DNA of 64,000 nt from Lichina pygmaea (Eukaryota > Ascomycota > Lichinomycetes > Lichinales > Lichinaceae): positions 2,418,001 to 2,482,000 of the forward strand of contig OY730173.1 in the NCBI GenBank assembly GCA_963422465.1, read 5' to 3'. The notes beneath the pieces were generated by a model. It worked only from the letters and a program-made list of their open reading frames with translations. It searched no databases and was not told the origin of the DNA. The position numbers and the translations under genes are program-made. The first letter of the stretch is position 1, and the number at the start of each line of letters is the position of its first letter. This document shows positions 22,052 to 33,825 of this stretch, piece after piece.

Positions 22052-22776
22052 CCCGTGGGCCGACAGCCACCCCACCGTCACCCCGCCCGCAGGCACCTCT
22101 CCACGGACTGTCTGGCAAGCCCGCCTGCTAGCAGAGCAGTGGTGTTGGGAGCGATGGCACGAACTCCATGGAGGACCCCCACCAAAGGTCCAGCTACTAG
22201 ACCCGGACCCAGGAGGAGGAGACAACTGGAAGCCTGACAAGATGCCGTACCGGTCGGCCCTCTCCGGCTTCGCGACGGCTTGTCCAAGGCTCAGAGCAGC
22301 ATCTTGACACAGGTCCGCACAGGTAAGATTGGGCTGGCAGCCATCCTCTGCAAGCGTCGGGTTCCCGGCTTCCCAACACCGGCCTGCAGCTGCGGGGCGC
22401 AGTGGGAGACTGCCAAGCATGTCGCAGTGGGCTGCCCACGACTCCAGCGGGTGCGCCGCAGTCTATACACTGCGGCTGCTACTACTGATTACCAGGTGAT
22501 GACTGCGCGACCGCGCCCCACCGCCGCCCTCACAGCGTGGATCCTACGCCACGGTGTCCTTCCCTAGTTCTCCTGGGCTCAGGAGCAGCTGGAAGCTGGC
22601 TACTAGCCAGCCACCCCCCCATGTTCTACAGTGACTCGAAAGGATAGCGCTGGTAAGGCGCTGCAGGGAGAGGTTTTTTACCCTTTTGAGTTTTCCTAGC
22701 CTAGCTTAGTAGTTGACCCAGCATAGCCTAGGTGCACTAGTGCTAGAATGGTGTAGGAATTCAATCAATCAATCAA
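22052..22776 (+). mobile_element. 5'-truncated LINE copy with 13-bp target duplication
   Basis: This is the same family as the copy at 14312. The coding part reads KIGLAAILCKRRVPGFPTP and CSCGAQWETAKHVAVGCP, then TARPRPTAALTAWILRHGVLP followed by a stop and FSWAQEQ-like codons. The 3' UTR includes AGCCAGCCACCCCCC and the copy ends in a TCAA-repeat tail. The duplication ACATTGATGAGTA stands at 22039-22051 and 22777-22789, so both borders are exact. About 725 bp remain. Confidence 0.9.
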
Positions 22777-22789
22777 ACATTGATGAGTA

Positions 22790-23234
22790 TGTATGTGCAG
22801 TAAGAAGGTGGAGGGTTCTACACTCACGTGGGTTAATGAAGCACTACGGTACTTGAAAGAGTTCCTGCTTGATTGTATTGTACATGTCGGACTTGCCACG
22901 ACCAAGGCTCTTAACACAGGGGAACTGAGGTCCTGCAAGACAGGGAAGGAATTCATGTCGCCTGACACAGAGCCGGCCGAGAAAGAAAAGTGTTGGGGAA
23001 GTACCGAGAGCTGAAATTGAGCCTCCGCGCAAGAACAAGTGGTTGCAGCGCTGGGAGTACGAGTAGGTACCTGCTGGAGCTACAAGGCAATGGCCTGCTC
23101 TGAGCGGGGAGAAGATGGTTATCATTGACGCCCTCTCGGACCCGAGGGCTATATGGCCCCCTATCCAGCTGACCAACACTACTGACTAAGCCAGTCTCAG
23201 CCCTGTGGCCGCAACAGTACCGTACCGTACCGTA
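22790..23234. other. Intergenic between LINE and pogo-like transposon
   Basis: No gene was recognised. The DNA just before 23235 is a run of GTACC repeats ending in TA, the target of the transposon. Confidence 0.5.
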
Positions 23235-23272
23235 GTCGATCACGTGACGCTCGTTGTCACCCAACGCTCGGT
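23235..23272. repeat. Left terminal inverted repeat of the pogo-like element
   Basis: It begins GTCGATCACGTGACGCTCG immediately after TA at 23233-23234 and is mirrored at 25320-25357. Confidence 0.9.
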
Positions 23273-23394
23273 TGAGCGACCAAGCACCCCCTCAAGGAAA
23301 AGTTGAATAACTTGATAGATATTTGTCGGAACTATCTCAAACTTGGATATATGATAGAATAGCATGTATAGAAGAGATAGTGAACAATAGAAGT

Positions 23395-25286
23395 CTAGTG
23401 TACAAAGCGTGATGGCTTCTTCAAGACTCGACCACGTGAAGTCGGTTTAGGAGCCTCCTCCTCAGAGCTCCACTTATCTTCGTCATCTTCAATGATAGGA
23501 GCTTCCTTGTTTGGTGGAGAAGACTCCTCAACAGTCTCTGAGCCTCCCTGGACCTTCTCCTTTCCTGCTGCCTGCTTTTTGGCCTCCCTATTAGCTTTCA
23601 CAATTGCAGCTTTTTTGGCCTTCTCTTCTCTTGCCACTTGACGAGCAATTTCTTGGTCAGTCTGTTGCTCTTCCTTCTCCAATTGCTTTTGCGTACGCTC
23701 CCCCTTCTTCCTATCCTTCTCCTCCTTCTTCTGCTTCTCCTCCTGCTCCTTTTCAGCATTTCTTGCAAGTGCAGCTTGGATTTTCGTTGGAGTGAAGATC
23801 TGAGGCTTATTATCCTCCTCTCCAAGCAGATTAAGCCGCTTTCCTCGCTGTTTCTTCTTCTTCTCCATTAGTAGAGCCTGTGTTAGCTGTTCCACTGTAG
23901 CTTTGTAGAGATCTCGCTCTGTGATAACTTTTGCAAAACCATCACTGATCTGCTCAAGCCCTTCTGAGGAAGTAGCTTTCTTCTGCGCTCGAATTGCACA
24001 ACGGAAAGATTTGAATGTAACAGGAGTCTTAGCACGGATAGGGGCAGGTTTCTGAGGCGTATGAGAAGGTGGATTAAGAACATCAAGTACTCGAGAAGCA
24101 TTCAGGGGAAAGATACCAGTAGCCTCAAAAGCTGACTGAATATTCTCAGTTGTAAAGCTCTTTTGCCACGCAGAGTAGAAGATAGGCCAGAAGATGTGTT
24201 TTGTGATAGATGTAATGCCTAAGCTGTTACGTATCACAACATCAAGCTGTTGGGAATAGTGTTGTGCTAGGGGAGAGAAAAGACCAACATCAAGGGGCTG
24301 TAATCGATGGGTAGTATGAGGAGGTAGTACAAGAATAATAATACTATTTGCATCAGCGTATTCAAGGAAAGGAAGATTAACATGGCTAGAATGGCCATCA
24401 ACAATAAGAAGACGACGACGGCTTCGTCCTGTCTGAGTTCTGGTAGACTTGTTGAAGACTTTCTCCAACCATTGCAGACCTAGATCATTATTAGTCCACC
24501 CTTTCTCAGAGACAGCAGAATATGCCTCAGTATTGTTCAGATCTTGCACCCAGGTATCAAGAAGGTCATGAGATTGACCTTGGTAGATAAGAGTTGGAGG
24601 GATATATGATCCAGTTGCTCGAACACATGCAACTAGAGTCACAAACTCTCGACTCCCATCTTGATTAACACCTAGAATCCTGCCAGCTTTCCGTGCCTCC
24701 TTGTTGACAATTCGTCGTGTGGCATGCCCCTGGCCAATGAGGAAGCCTTTCTTGTCAACATTGTAGATGTTATCCGCTGTGATGTGGTGTTTCTCAATAG
24801 CGTCATCTAGCTATATGAAGATTAGCAAGAATTCATCAATAATACTGGGGATAGTAATACCAGCTGGTAAAAAGCCTTGATTTGGGCTATAGATTCTGCC
24901 CATTTACGCTTCTTATCTATAGGCTTCAGGTAGACACTTTCAACAGTGTCCAAATGACGTTGCACAAAGCGTTGCGTCCAGCACTTCCCAAGAGGTCTTC
25001 TGGCAATACGTTCTGCCAAGTCTCGGACAACCTGAGGTGTCATTGGCCATCCCTTAAGGCTCAGAGCACTGATACGCTCTACCAGAACTGCTTCCTGGCT
25101 ATTGGAGAGAGCTTTGACGATCGTGGAGTTGACTTCTTTTCGGGAGGTGCTCTTCCCCTGGTGGCGACGAGAAAGTGCATGACGACTGATATCATGCTTT
25201 ACAGCAGTTGCCGTATAGTTGATTCGATCCGCTAGGTCCAGCTCAGCAAGAGCATCACTCATTCGGTCGTCGTATGACCTCTCCAT
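23395..25286 (-). CDS. pogo/Fot1-family transposase
   Basis: Two exons on the minus strand, 25286-24861 and 24810-23395, are separated by a 50-bp intron (phase 0), 613 aa. The N-terminus has a psq-type HTH (ALAELDLADRINYTATAVKHDISRHALSRR) and then a CENP-B-type HTH (GWPMTPQVVRDLAERI, KCWTQRFVQRHLDTV). The DDE_1 catalytic core has D161 in YNVDKKGF, D280 in LLIVDGHSSHV and D316 in LQPLDVGLFSP, a DD35D spacing. The C-terminal ~170 residues are highly charged Lys/Glu coiled coil (AEKEQEEKQKKEEKDRKK). The first motif has KKG where related elements often have EKG. The enzyme would cut and paste the element at TA sites. All motifs are intact, so activity is possible but untested. Confidence 0.9.
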
Positions 25287-25319
25287 GGCGATATAAAAAA
25301 AAGGTCAAAATCTACAAAT

Positions 25320-25357
25320 ACCGAGCGTTCGGTGATAACGAGCGTCACGTGATCGAC
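25320..25357. repeat. Right terminal inverted repeat of the pogo-like element
   Basis: It ends CGAGCGTCACGTGATCGAC immediately before TA at 25358-25359 and is the reverse complement of the left repeat apart from a few bases. Confidence 0.9.
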
Positions 25358-25542
25358 TATGGGTACCGTACAGTACGTATCACCAGAAGTAGTATGGAAG
25401 TACCAGTGAGTGAGTGGGCTTCCAAGTACGTATGTACGTATGTACATAAGTGAGAGCTATTTCATCCTCTTGTCTCGAGGAAGTAGGTAGAACTGTGAGA
25501 TGTAACGAGGGTAGAAAATAGACACAGGACGAGGTACAGTAT

Positions 25543-25689
25543 TGCGACGGGGCTTGCTGACTCAGCCCCGTGACCTCGGACCTTTATGTACCGTAAGTCG
25601 GTAGCCAAGACTTCTCTAGGAGGCCATGATTCAGTTTCTTCACACGCTGAGTACCTGGCCCTAGTCTGTAGGCCCGCCGTCCCCTCACA
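25543..25689. repeat. Left LTR
   Basis: It runs TG...CA and is paired with 28085-28227; AGTAT lies immediately outside. Confidence 0.75.
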
Positions 25690-26039
25690 TTCTGGATCAT
25701 CTTAAACCCTAGACCAGCCTCAGGCACTTGAAGGACTACATGGCCAGCTTGAGAGGAAGCCCAGGAGAAGCTGACCGAGGACCCAACCAGGATTCTGGAG
25801 GAGAAAGCACAGTAGGAGCCTTCCTAGGAGTCCACAATGAACATTGAAGGACCCCGGAAAGCCATGGACCATGAATATGCCCTTGGAACTGGACAGCACG
25901 GTGCCTGACCAGGCTAAGATTGACTATGTCTTGCGAAATCTCAAGAAGAAAACTCCCCTTCCATAGAGCTTCAAGTACTAGTTAACGTGATGTTGATCTC
26001 CTGTGCTACAGTGCTACACACACGTACGCGCAGTTAGTC

Positions 26040-27320
26040 TTCTGATATGCATGAATTGTATTGGGTCTCTGACCTTGGGATACGCACAAAATAGCACTGG
26101 GCTGCGGGCCTTCCGATACACCTCGACAACTCGAAATGGCATTGGGCTGCAGGCCTTCTGATACACCGATGGTGTTGGGCTTCAGCCTTCTGATATGCCT
26201 CGACAACACGACTGCATGGGCTGCGGGCCTTCTGATACACCTATGGTGTTGGGCTTCAGCCTTGTGATTGCAGACGACATGACAACTATCGGCGAGAAGC
26301 CTTATGAGTGCAGCACATTGGCGGGATGCTTTATGAGTACAGCAATGATGGACGGTTAGCCTTATGGACACAGCGACACAGCAATAGGTGTCTTCCGAGA
26401 GAACAACAACGAGGAATGGCTACAAGCAGCTAGCCTCACATCCAGAGTGATGAGGATCAAGTCTTGCTTCTTGAAAACTACAGCTAATCTACATGACGGG
26501 AATAGATCGTAGACTTCTTAGGAACAAGCGGCCCGCGCCTCACCTAGGAGTGACAAGGGAGCCTCCACAAGCGACAGCATGACGACGAGCAACTACCGTA
26601 CCAGCTCAGGTCACACTGTGGCGAAGCCTCTATCAAATCACCTATAGCAGAAGCAGAACATAGCGATGAGTATCGATCCTTGTTCATCAAAGGTCTCTGC
26701 TAATCTACATCGCTGGGGTAGAATGAAGCTTCTCAGCAACTACTGTAGCAGCTCAGACCGCATTGTCACAAAATCTCAGCCAAGTCACCTACATCAGAAT
26801 CCGAACACAGCGATGAGTATCAGGCCCCATTTATCAAAGACCACTAATCTACATTGCTGGGTAGAATGGTCAAGGACTCCGGAAGTGAGATGTTGTCCAA
26901 AGAGGAGGACAAGCCCTAGAACAGCTGCAACAACACCGAGCGAGCGACTAGAAGTGATGACATCTACAAGCAATAACCTGCCTGCCCTAGGCCACGCCAT
27001 GACGGAATATACGGCGAATAACCCATACCCGACCCACTCCGGATCTACACCAAACTTCTCTGGTGTGGACTCGGGGAAGGAGAATGATGGTTGCTGAAGG
27101 AAGCACGACAGCACCTACCACCAGGAACAACACAACTACAAACCCAGCATAGCGACAATTGTCGGATAGCTACAAGCAGCTAGCCTTATATCCACAGAGC
27201 AATGAGTATCAACCCTTGTTTGTTGAAGATCTCAGCTAACCTACACCGCCGTGTAGGATGAAGCTCCTCAGCAACTGCCGTGCCAACACGGGCCACACCT
27301 TGGCGACACCTCTACAATAA
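26040..27320. repeat. Degenerate tandem repeats inside the LTR element
   Basis: At about 26090-26300 units of roughly 33-45 bp share GGGCTGCGGGCCTTCTGATA or GGGCTTCAGCCTTCTGATA. From about 26390 to 27320 longer, poorer repeats share AGCTACAAGCAGCTAGCCT, GCGATGAGTATC, GCTAATCTACA and GGTAGAATGAAGCT. The array explains the repetitive Arg-Pro-Ala-Ala-Gln frames here, which are not genes. Confidence 0.6.
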
Positions 27321-28084
27321 GGACTACAGCAATAAGACAGCTACCAGACAAGCTGTAGACTTCTCAGGGGAGAATTCGAGTAAGTCCTAAGAGCTGAATA
27401 GCACAACTACAAGCCAAGTGACAACCCAAGTAATTGAACAAGCTGATAGATAACCAGTGGAGTAACTCAGTCGCTATCAACACCTGCCGGCCAAAGCCCC
27501 TAGTTCCTAGCCACAAGCGATGGTCCACAGGCTTCTCGGAGCTCAAAGAGGAGTAACCTCAGCGGAAGCTGGGCTAGCGCTAGCCACCACCATCATCAAA
27601 CACACATCAGCACCACCAACAAATCACGTCCACCACTTTGTGAAGCCTCCGCCAGGTATCAGCAACACATCAACACCACCCACCGCCACCACCAAGCCTA
27701 CATCAGGCATTACTGGATCATCAGCCGGACACACCACAAGCCTACACCAGGCATTACCAGGCATCAGTTGAACACCAAACTGCAGCAACAATGGCGAGCC
27801 AATGCCCATGTCGATGGACAAGACATAGACAAGTAATAGACCACTCACGAGCAAGATATAGGCAATGCACGAACACGCCAAAGACAGGTTGTGTGATGCC
27901 AGGTGTCACCAGAGGTGGCCATGGCTACCGATACTCCTTTCACCGGTTTCCCCACCGGGGTTTGTACAGTTTTTAATAAGGTCAACATGCTGCGAGCAGT
28001 CACAGGGATAGCAAGGCCGCCAATAGCAACAAGGCCTGGTGGGCCGCAGACTTCTCGGGGCGACAAGTCACAGAGGGAGGACTC

Positions 28085-28227
28085 TGCGACGGGGGGCTTG
28101 CTGACTCGGCCCCGTGACCTCGGACCCCTATGTAGTTGGTAGCCAAGATCTCTCTAGGAGGCCATGATTTAGTCTCTTCACCCACCGAGTGCCTGGCTCC
28201 GATCCGTAGGCCCGCTGTCCTCCCACA
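28085..28227. repeat. Right LTR
   Basis: It runs TG...CA and matches the left LTR along its whole length; AGTAT follows at 28228-28232. Confidence 0.75.
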
Positions 28228-28232
28228 AGTAT

Positions 28233-31200
28233 GAGGCTGCAAGGAGTACCTGTACCTCGGATGTTTTCTAGCGCTCTGTTCCTGTCTCGCTCTGTTCTGT
28301 CAGAGTAGTTGTCAGGGGCATGTTTAGCTGATGGCCTGGGTCGACAGCCAAAGAAATACAAGAAGCTCTGCGTGACGGGGGCGGGGATGGCCAAGAAGCC
28401 TGTCGGAAGGGCTCCGGCCAACTTGGCCCGGAAACGTTGCAGCCCCGATCAGGTGATCAGAACTGTCGTTGGCCGACCATGTAAAGCTGTTTTGTTACGA
28501 GGATGCAGTACGTAGTACCTACGTACTCGGTACAGTAAAGGCATGTTACGTAATCAAGTACAGAATAGCACGCGTGGGTTAGATCACTGCGATCACGCGA
28601 AACAGACACTGATTACGGTAGGCCAGTGTAGCATGGGCATGGTGGGGTACGTACATAGGTACCGTGTCTACTTACGGAAGTGGACACGAGTCCGTTGTGA
28701 TCCGAGCACTGTCTACCTCGTATGTACGGAAGTACCTCCGTACGGAGTACTGTATTGCGAATGCTGAGCTAAGCAAGTCATGCTGTATCGGGTCAGGTCA
28801 CTGTACTGCACCAGTATACAGTATGCTGGCAGCTTATGAGTGCCTTCTTGATGGTGAGGTTTTGAACGGTCGGACAAGACGTGGGGATTGGATTTCCAGT
28901 ATTGAATCTGTTTAGCTTGTTTCATTTGATACCTCTATACTGTAATACGTACCGTACTGTACCTGTTTCTCCCGCCAACCTTCATACAGTGACACTCAAT
29001 CATCTTCTTCACAACATCCGTGCTTGAATAGTCGCGCAAGAGTTGCGTGGGCAGAACTGTGGTTTTCTAGTGTTGTTGGAGGTCTACTTGCCAGGTTCTC
29101 TGCCCTAGGAGCGTTGTGCACGCTTGGACCTTGGTCGGACATGCACAAAGCTCGGGTGAGAAGATACCATGGCTGATTGAATGACGAGAGACTTCGTGGT
29201 CTTGGCTTTTTCCCTCCTTCCTTCCCTTCTTTTCGAGATCTCTTCTTTCCATCACGACCGTATGTCGGCTCCTCCACGTGATTGCTGCGTGCTGTGCGCT
29301 CCGGGGTCATGTGCCTGTTGTCCAGCTGGCCGTTGGGCCGGCTGCGGTCCGTAGCAATATTCTTCCTAGAACTCCGAAGAGTAAGCCTAGATGGGTTTCA
29401 TGGGCTTTGCCGATCAGACGTCGAGGCAGAGGTCATGTCACCTCTTCGTTTCAGCTGGATTCTTTCCATCCATCCTCGGTTGTCTTTTCCAGAACATTCG
29501 GCGGCACGCCGAGCTGTCATCATACCTGCAACGAAAAGACGCCGACCCTGCTCGGCCAAGATCCTCGCACGCCAAGCAACTCTGGGTTCATTCCTCATGG
29601 CCGCATCAGATCACGATAGCTCGGCTCCGGAGCCAGATAAGATTAGCACAATACTCTGTATGCCGACCGCAGACCAGAAAAATTCACCGGAAGGCGAATA
29701 CGGGGAAGGCTGCATCTGACGCCGAGGCTGAGGCCTGTCATTGCTCGCAAAGTACGAGCACGGTCACAACCAACGATTGCCATGTTTCGGGATTTGCCAA
29801 AGGGCAAGATGGACTTGCGTGACTTGGTAAAGGAAAGCCGTTGGATCAGTCGTATCGGGGGTTCGGCTAGGAGGAAAGGCTCGATGCTACTGCGTGCCTT
29901 GGACCTTTTAGGTCGTTTCAGTCGTGGCACGGCGTGCCCAAGCCACACGCTCTGCCTCAACAAGCTCTCTCTTGGCTTGAAAGACGCTGCGAGAGGAGGC
30001 CAGCAGTCGTAGCACCAGCACTACCGGTATGTGCTACGGTACGAAGCGGAGTAAAACCGTGGAGAACCTCGGATCGGTCTCGTTCTCCTCCATGTTGGAC
30101 CGAGGATAGCGAACAGGATCGAAGCATGTCCCATCTTCAGACCCCGACGTCCGATCCCGGATTGCACAGCCGTACTTGCGATGGAGCCCAATCGGGCATT
30201 TCGACTTCTCAGGTCCAATGGTGCGCTGGGATACGGCTCCAGGGTGCGTGAAATATCACTACTGGTCCACTACCCTTTACGGTGATTGACGGTAGCCAGC
30301 GGGTCGGCGACCGAAGCGACGGCCGGGAAGCAACCGGGCACTTATTGGTGTTGCATCGACGGGTGAATGGACGATCCGCAGCCCTAGGGCGGTACGGTCG
30401 TGCTCGGCGCTACAGAAAGCTGACGTATCGCGAACCGAGGGACGGCTGGAAGACAGGCGTCAAGCGAACCCTGTCCTCCCTCTCAAAGTTGGCGTGGGCA
30501 CGCGCGGGAGGGTGCAGGATTCGAAATAGACAAGGCAATATCGGACAGGATGCTTCCGTACTAGCCATCTGAGACAAGAAGATGCGGCGGCAGTAGCACT
30601 GCTGCCGCAGGACTCGATCCATCTCGACGACACGAGAAGAACGGAGGAGCAGTGGTGTACCGGACAATTACGAGTACTGCCATACCCCCCTCTTACTCCG
30701 ATGCCCCCTTGTTTGGCGCGGTACCTGTATCTCGCCGGGCCGTGCCGCAAAGACCGAGGTACTTCTTCAGCCCAAGTCGGTCGACGGCGTCACAAGTCTT
30801 GAAAATTCCGCACCGCAAGAGCTTTCCGGTCAGAATGTTCTTGGAGCTATATCCGATAGTCGGCTAGACGGTGGTATGGTCACACCTTAATCTTAACGTT
30901 ACATATGGCTTTTCTCGAGATGTGGAGGCCCTGTCACGGTGTGAGGCACATCGGTCGGGGAGGCTGACACGTCAAAAGTCTAGGAGTACTTGTTCTCGCT
31001 CGGGGCTGCCACCGATCTAAAAGTGCCCGCGGTACGGAAGTAAGCGAGGGGGGGACACCGAAGCAAGGGATCTGCACGAGGGGGGGGGGGGTAACGGCAA
31101 TAATTGTCCGTCGTTGTACTCGTACGTTCCGTACATACGTACATACGAGTACGTACCGAACCGTGCATACCTAGCGGGGCTTATGCGAAAGCTAGATTAT

Positions 31201-32093
31201 GCCAACAGTGCAGAGAGAGCGGCAGGAACGGTCCGACTCTGCAGCGTACAGTACGTACGGTTCATGCCGCATCGCACCTTGGCCGTCTACCATATCGAGA
31301 CGCAGGATGGGAGGGGAGGGGGGCTTCTCCGACGCGGGAAGCAACCGGGAAGAAAAGGTCTCAATGTGTCTCCTTGGTGAGTTGGGGTACGTAAGTTACG
31401 CGCCGCGAAGTCTGCCAGGAAGGCACGACGGCGACAACAACAACAACAACAACGCAATCGAACCTGACGATCAAGGGGAGAGGAAAAAAAAAAAGTCGCT
31501 GGCAGACACGAGAGAAGATGCAATACTCTCTACCGAATACGTATACAGAGGTGGGCCACGCCTCGGCGTACGGTACGAGATGCTGTGTCTTGAGGCCAGG
31601 TACGTACGTACGTATTCCGAACTGAGGTTTGTATGGCACCGCGCTTTCCTTGCCACCCACCGCACTTGCCTGCTCGAGGAAACAACACAGCAAGAAGAAG
31701 CAAGCACCGGGCGCGGAGGCGTTCCAACAGACACGGCAAGATTAATTACCTCGTACGGAGGTAGATTCGAACCGGTAAGGGACCATCTTGTTTCGCTACG
31801 GGTGCGGCGGTGCAACGAGATAGACAGAGCGAGGGACCGACCGGACGCTCGAGTCGTGGCGGGTCGCCAAAAAGTAAGCAGCACGCACTCCCACGGCCGC
31901 ATCCCCGTTGCCGTAGGCAGGAGAGATGTGCGTCTGCCAGAGGTCCGGAGTCGATTGCTCGCTAGAGCACGTCGTCCGTACCGTACGGGCCGTCGAGGGT
32001 GGGGACCGTGAAGCTTTGCTTTGCTCGTCTGCGTCGCCGCTGCTGGCGCCAGCCACGGCTGCGGTCGAGCAGTCGGACCCTGTCTGGCTATAA
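28233..32093. other. 3.9-kb intergenic region, no gene recognised
   Basis: No recognisable coding region was found. TACG clusters with an exact GTACGGAAGTAC lie at 28724-28735 and in a palindromic stretch at 31100-31150. A G run occupies 31080-31091. The plus-strand frame 31199-32011 (270 codons) runs through simple sequence and matches no family. Confidence 0.5.
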
Positions 32094-32095
32094 AT
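32089..32095 (+). promoter_or_regulatory. TATA box of the small secreted protein gene
   Basis: TATAAAT overlaps the first in-frame ATG (32094). If it works as a TATA box, transcription begins downstream of that ATG and translation must start later, at 32235. Confidence 0.5.
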
Positions 32096-32234
32096 GGAGG
32101 GTTCGGCGCCGCGTTCGGCTCCTGTCCCTGTCCGCTCATCCTCTGCATCATCATCGTCGTCGGCAGCGGCAGTGATAGCATCTCGAGGACGTGGACGGCT
32201 CACGACGCTCGGGACCGTCGCCTTCTGGATCACG

Positions 32235-32930
32235 ATGCTGTCCATCTTCGTCGGTCTGCTCGTGCAGGGCCTTGCCTTGACAAGCGCAAAGGCGCCACCG
32301 CCGTCGTCTGACCGAGGACGGCCGTTGCTTCAGATCACGGCGATCGGGGCCAAGGGCGGCGTATCGACACTGGAGTGCTGGGAGATCCAGACGCCGTTCG
32401 CGACGTCCAACACCCCGGGCACGCAAGGCGTAGCCGCCCTAAGCCTCGGCGAGATTGGAAAATCGCAGTACATCGTCCTGCCCCCCGGATTCGACGGCGG
32501 GCTCCACACGGCGCCGGCAAATCAGTAAGTGCTGGCGCATCCGATCTCCTTGGTCGAGTCCCAAGGCGGCGTGAAGCTGACCCGAGCCAACGCCCGAATC
32601 AGATGGGTCTACTTCACTACAGGGCTCGCGCACGTCACCTTGCCGACCAAGCGGAGCGAGGCCTGGATCACCGGCGGCCGCGACGGCCTCATCTTCGCGG
32701 CCGACGTCGACGCCGTCAGCGTAGAGGGTCACTTCACCGAATATCCCGGCAGGAGAGAGACCATCGGCCTCACGATCCCGACCGAGGACGGCACCGTTCC
32801 TCCCCACCGGATCGTGCACCAGGGTCCATGCGCGGGGCAGAAGAGAGCGCCTCGTGGATATCGATACGGCCGTAACCCCCGCCGCCTTCCCGGCCGTCCC
32901 CGTTGGAACCGTAGTCAGTACAAGAACTGA
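32235..32930 (+). CDS. Small secreted protein of a conserved ascomycete family
   Basis: Two exons, 32235-32524 and 32603-32930, with a 78-bp intron (gtaagt donor, phase 2) joining APANQ|WVYFTTGLAHVTLP; 205 aa. The start MLSIFVGLLVQGLALTSA gives a clean signal peptide. An in-frame ATG at 32094 would add 47 Ser/Arg-rich residues but overlaps the TATA box. Family landmarks are LQITAIGAKGGVSTLECWEI, YIVLPPGFDGGLHTAPANQW, LAHVTLP, AWITGGRDGLIFAADV and EYPGRRETIGLTIP, ending near HQGPC. This resembles proteins often annotated only as small secreted protein in plant- and insect-associated fungi, with a cupin-like feel. Biochemical function is unknown. The tail after GPC is basic and unconserved-looking. 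It sits alone in repeat-rich DNA. Confidence 0.75.
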
Positions 32931-33154
32931 TGCGGGTGTGATCTGGCAACGGCTTCTCCCGTGCTCGATGGCCGTCTGGCTGGAGGTGCGAGCGATCGTG
33001 GGGGGGAAACGGAGAAGAGAGAAAGGCCGGTTGGCTTTTGAGAGGGGTAAGCGAGCCCGAGACGAGCTCGCCGTACGGCTCTCGTCAATAGACCTATCGT
33101 GTCACGATCGCCATACGCCCTGGCTTCACCCGACCTCGAACACCGAATTTCAGT

Positions 33155-33185
<31 letters not shown>

Positions 33186-33822
33186 GTCACGGAAGGCTAG
33201 ACAAAGACAGTCGTACAGCATCAAACAATTGATACCGTTAGCTCTCTCATCTCGTCGATCGTTGCGGTTTTCCTCTTCGGAGAGGCCCCACCGTACGGAA
33301 GTACATGTCTCCGACAAGATCCGGAGTCCTCTTCATGCCTCGACAGAGGAGGAAAGCTACTACGGCCAACGCCAAGCATATCAAGCGTTCGACCAAGCAA
33401 CTTTCCTACACGTCCAAGCTCCACGGTCGTGGCAGGCACCCGCCACGAGCTGCGTCGTACGAACGAAGCGTTCCACCGCGGTCACGCGCCACCTCCGACT
33501 CCCACCGGCGAGCGCACTCGCAGCGCCGTCATAGGATCTTTATCTCTGGTGTCACTACATAAGGGGGCCCCGGAAGAATGGCCCCGGAATCAATATCTCT
33601 TTTTTCTTCTTTGGCCACTGGTGGTATCAGCTTGGCAGGGCCATTGGCTCTGATCACAGAATTACTGCGGTGTGTGATCTCAGCTGCGCCGAAGGGCGGG
33701 GACGAAGACGGATGTGAGTCGATCTATCAGGTGCGGCTTCGCTGGGCGGGACGATGCTGCATTCGGTGCTGTTCTCTCCGACGTCGCTGCCGATCGTCTC
33801 GCAAGACGGGAGCAATTGTATT
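32931..33822. other. Intergenic with poly(T) tract
   Basis: No gene was recognised. A T homopolymer of 29 lies at 33157-33185 and an exact GTACGGAAGTAC at 33293-33304. Confidence 0.5.
33157..33185. repeat. Poly(T) homopolymer
   Basis: 29 consecutive T. It could be the tail of an old retroposed sequence on the minus strand, but no element body was recognised beside it. Confidence 0.9.
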
Positions 33823-33825
33823 GCG

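Larger units (their letters stand above)
23235..25357 (-). mobile_element. Complete pogo/Fot1-like DNA transposon
   Basis: A 2.12-kb element is bounded by ~38-bp terminal inverted repeats (23235-23272 and 25320-25357). Each begins GTCGATCACGTGACGCTCG and ends near CGCTCGGT, with only a few mismatches between the two. TA dinucleotides flank both ends (23233-23234, 25358-25359), the target duplication expected for Tc1/mariner/pogo elements. It carries one transposase gene on the minus strand with no visible lesion. Near-identical ends and an open gene point to a recent insertion. It landed in a TACC/GTAC-rich stretch. Confidence 0.9.
25543..28227. mobile_element. Small non-coding LTR element (TRIM/LARD-like fossil)
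   Basis: Two direct repeats of about 145 bp, each starting TGCGACGGGG and ending CACA, bound a 2.4-kb interior. AGTAT stands before the left repeat (25538-25542) and after the right one (28228-28232), a 5-bp target duplication typical of LTR retroelements. The interior has no gag or pol coding capacity. It is made largely of degenerate tandem repeats, so the element is non-autonomous. A purine-rich stretch precedes the right LTR. By eye the two LTRs differ at roughly one position in seven, mostly transitions, so the insertion is old or was hit by RIP. The structure is whole; the autonomous partner is not in this window. Confidence 0.75.

Noticed and set aside
26040-26371. Regular repeats with possible spacer-like units, checked as a CRISPR-like array
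   Set aside because: Units are degenerate, of unequal length and inside a eukaryotic LTR element; no unique spacers between identical repeats.
29278-30012. Overlapping frames of 75-145 codons considered as a possible Zn-cluster regulator
   Set aside because: The single Arg-rich patch with one Cys does not form a Zn2Cys6 pattern and no splice model improves it.
31199-32011. Plus-strand frame of 270 codons upstream of the small secreted protein
   Set aside because: It has an Asn run, Arg-rich content and TACG-derived codons, no motif and no introns; it is treated as chance.
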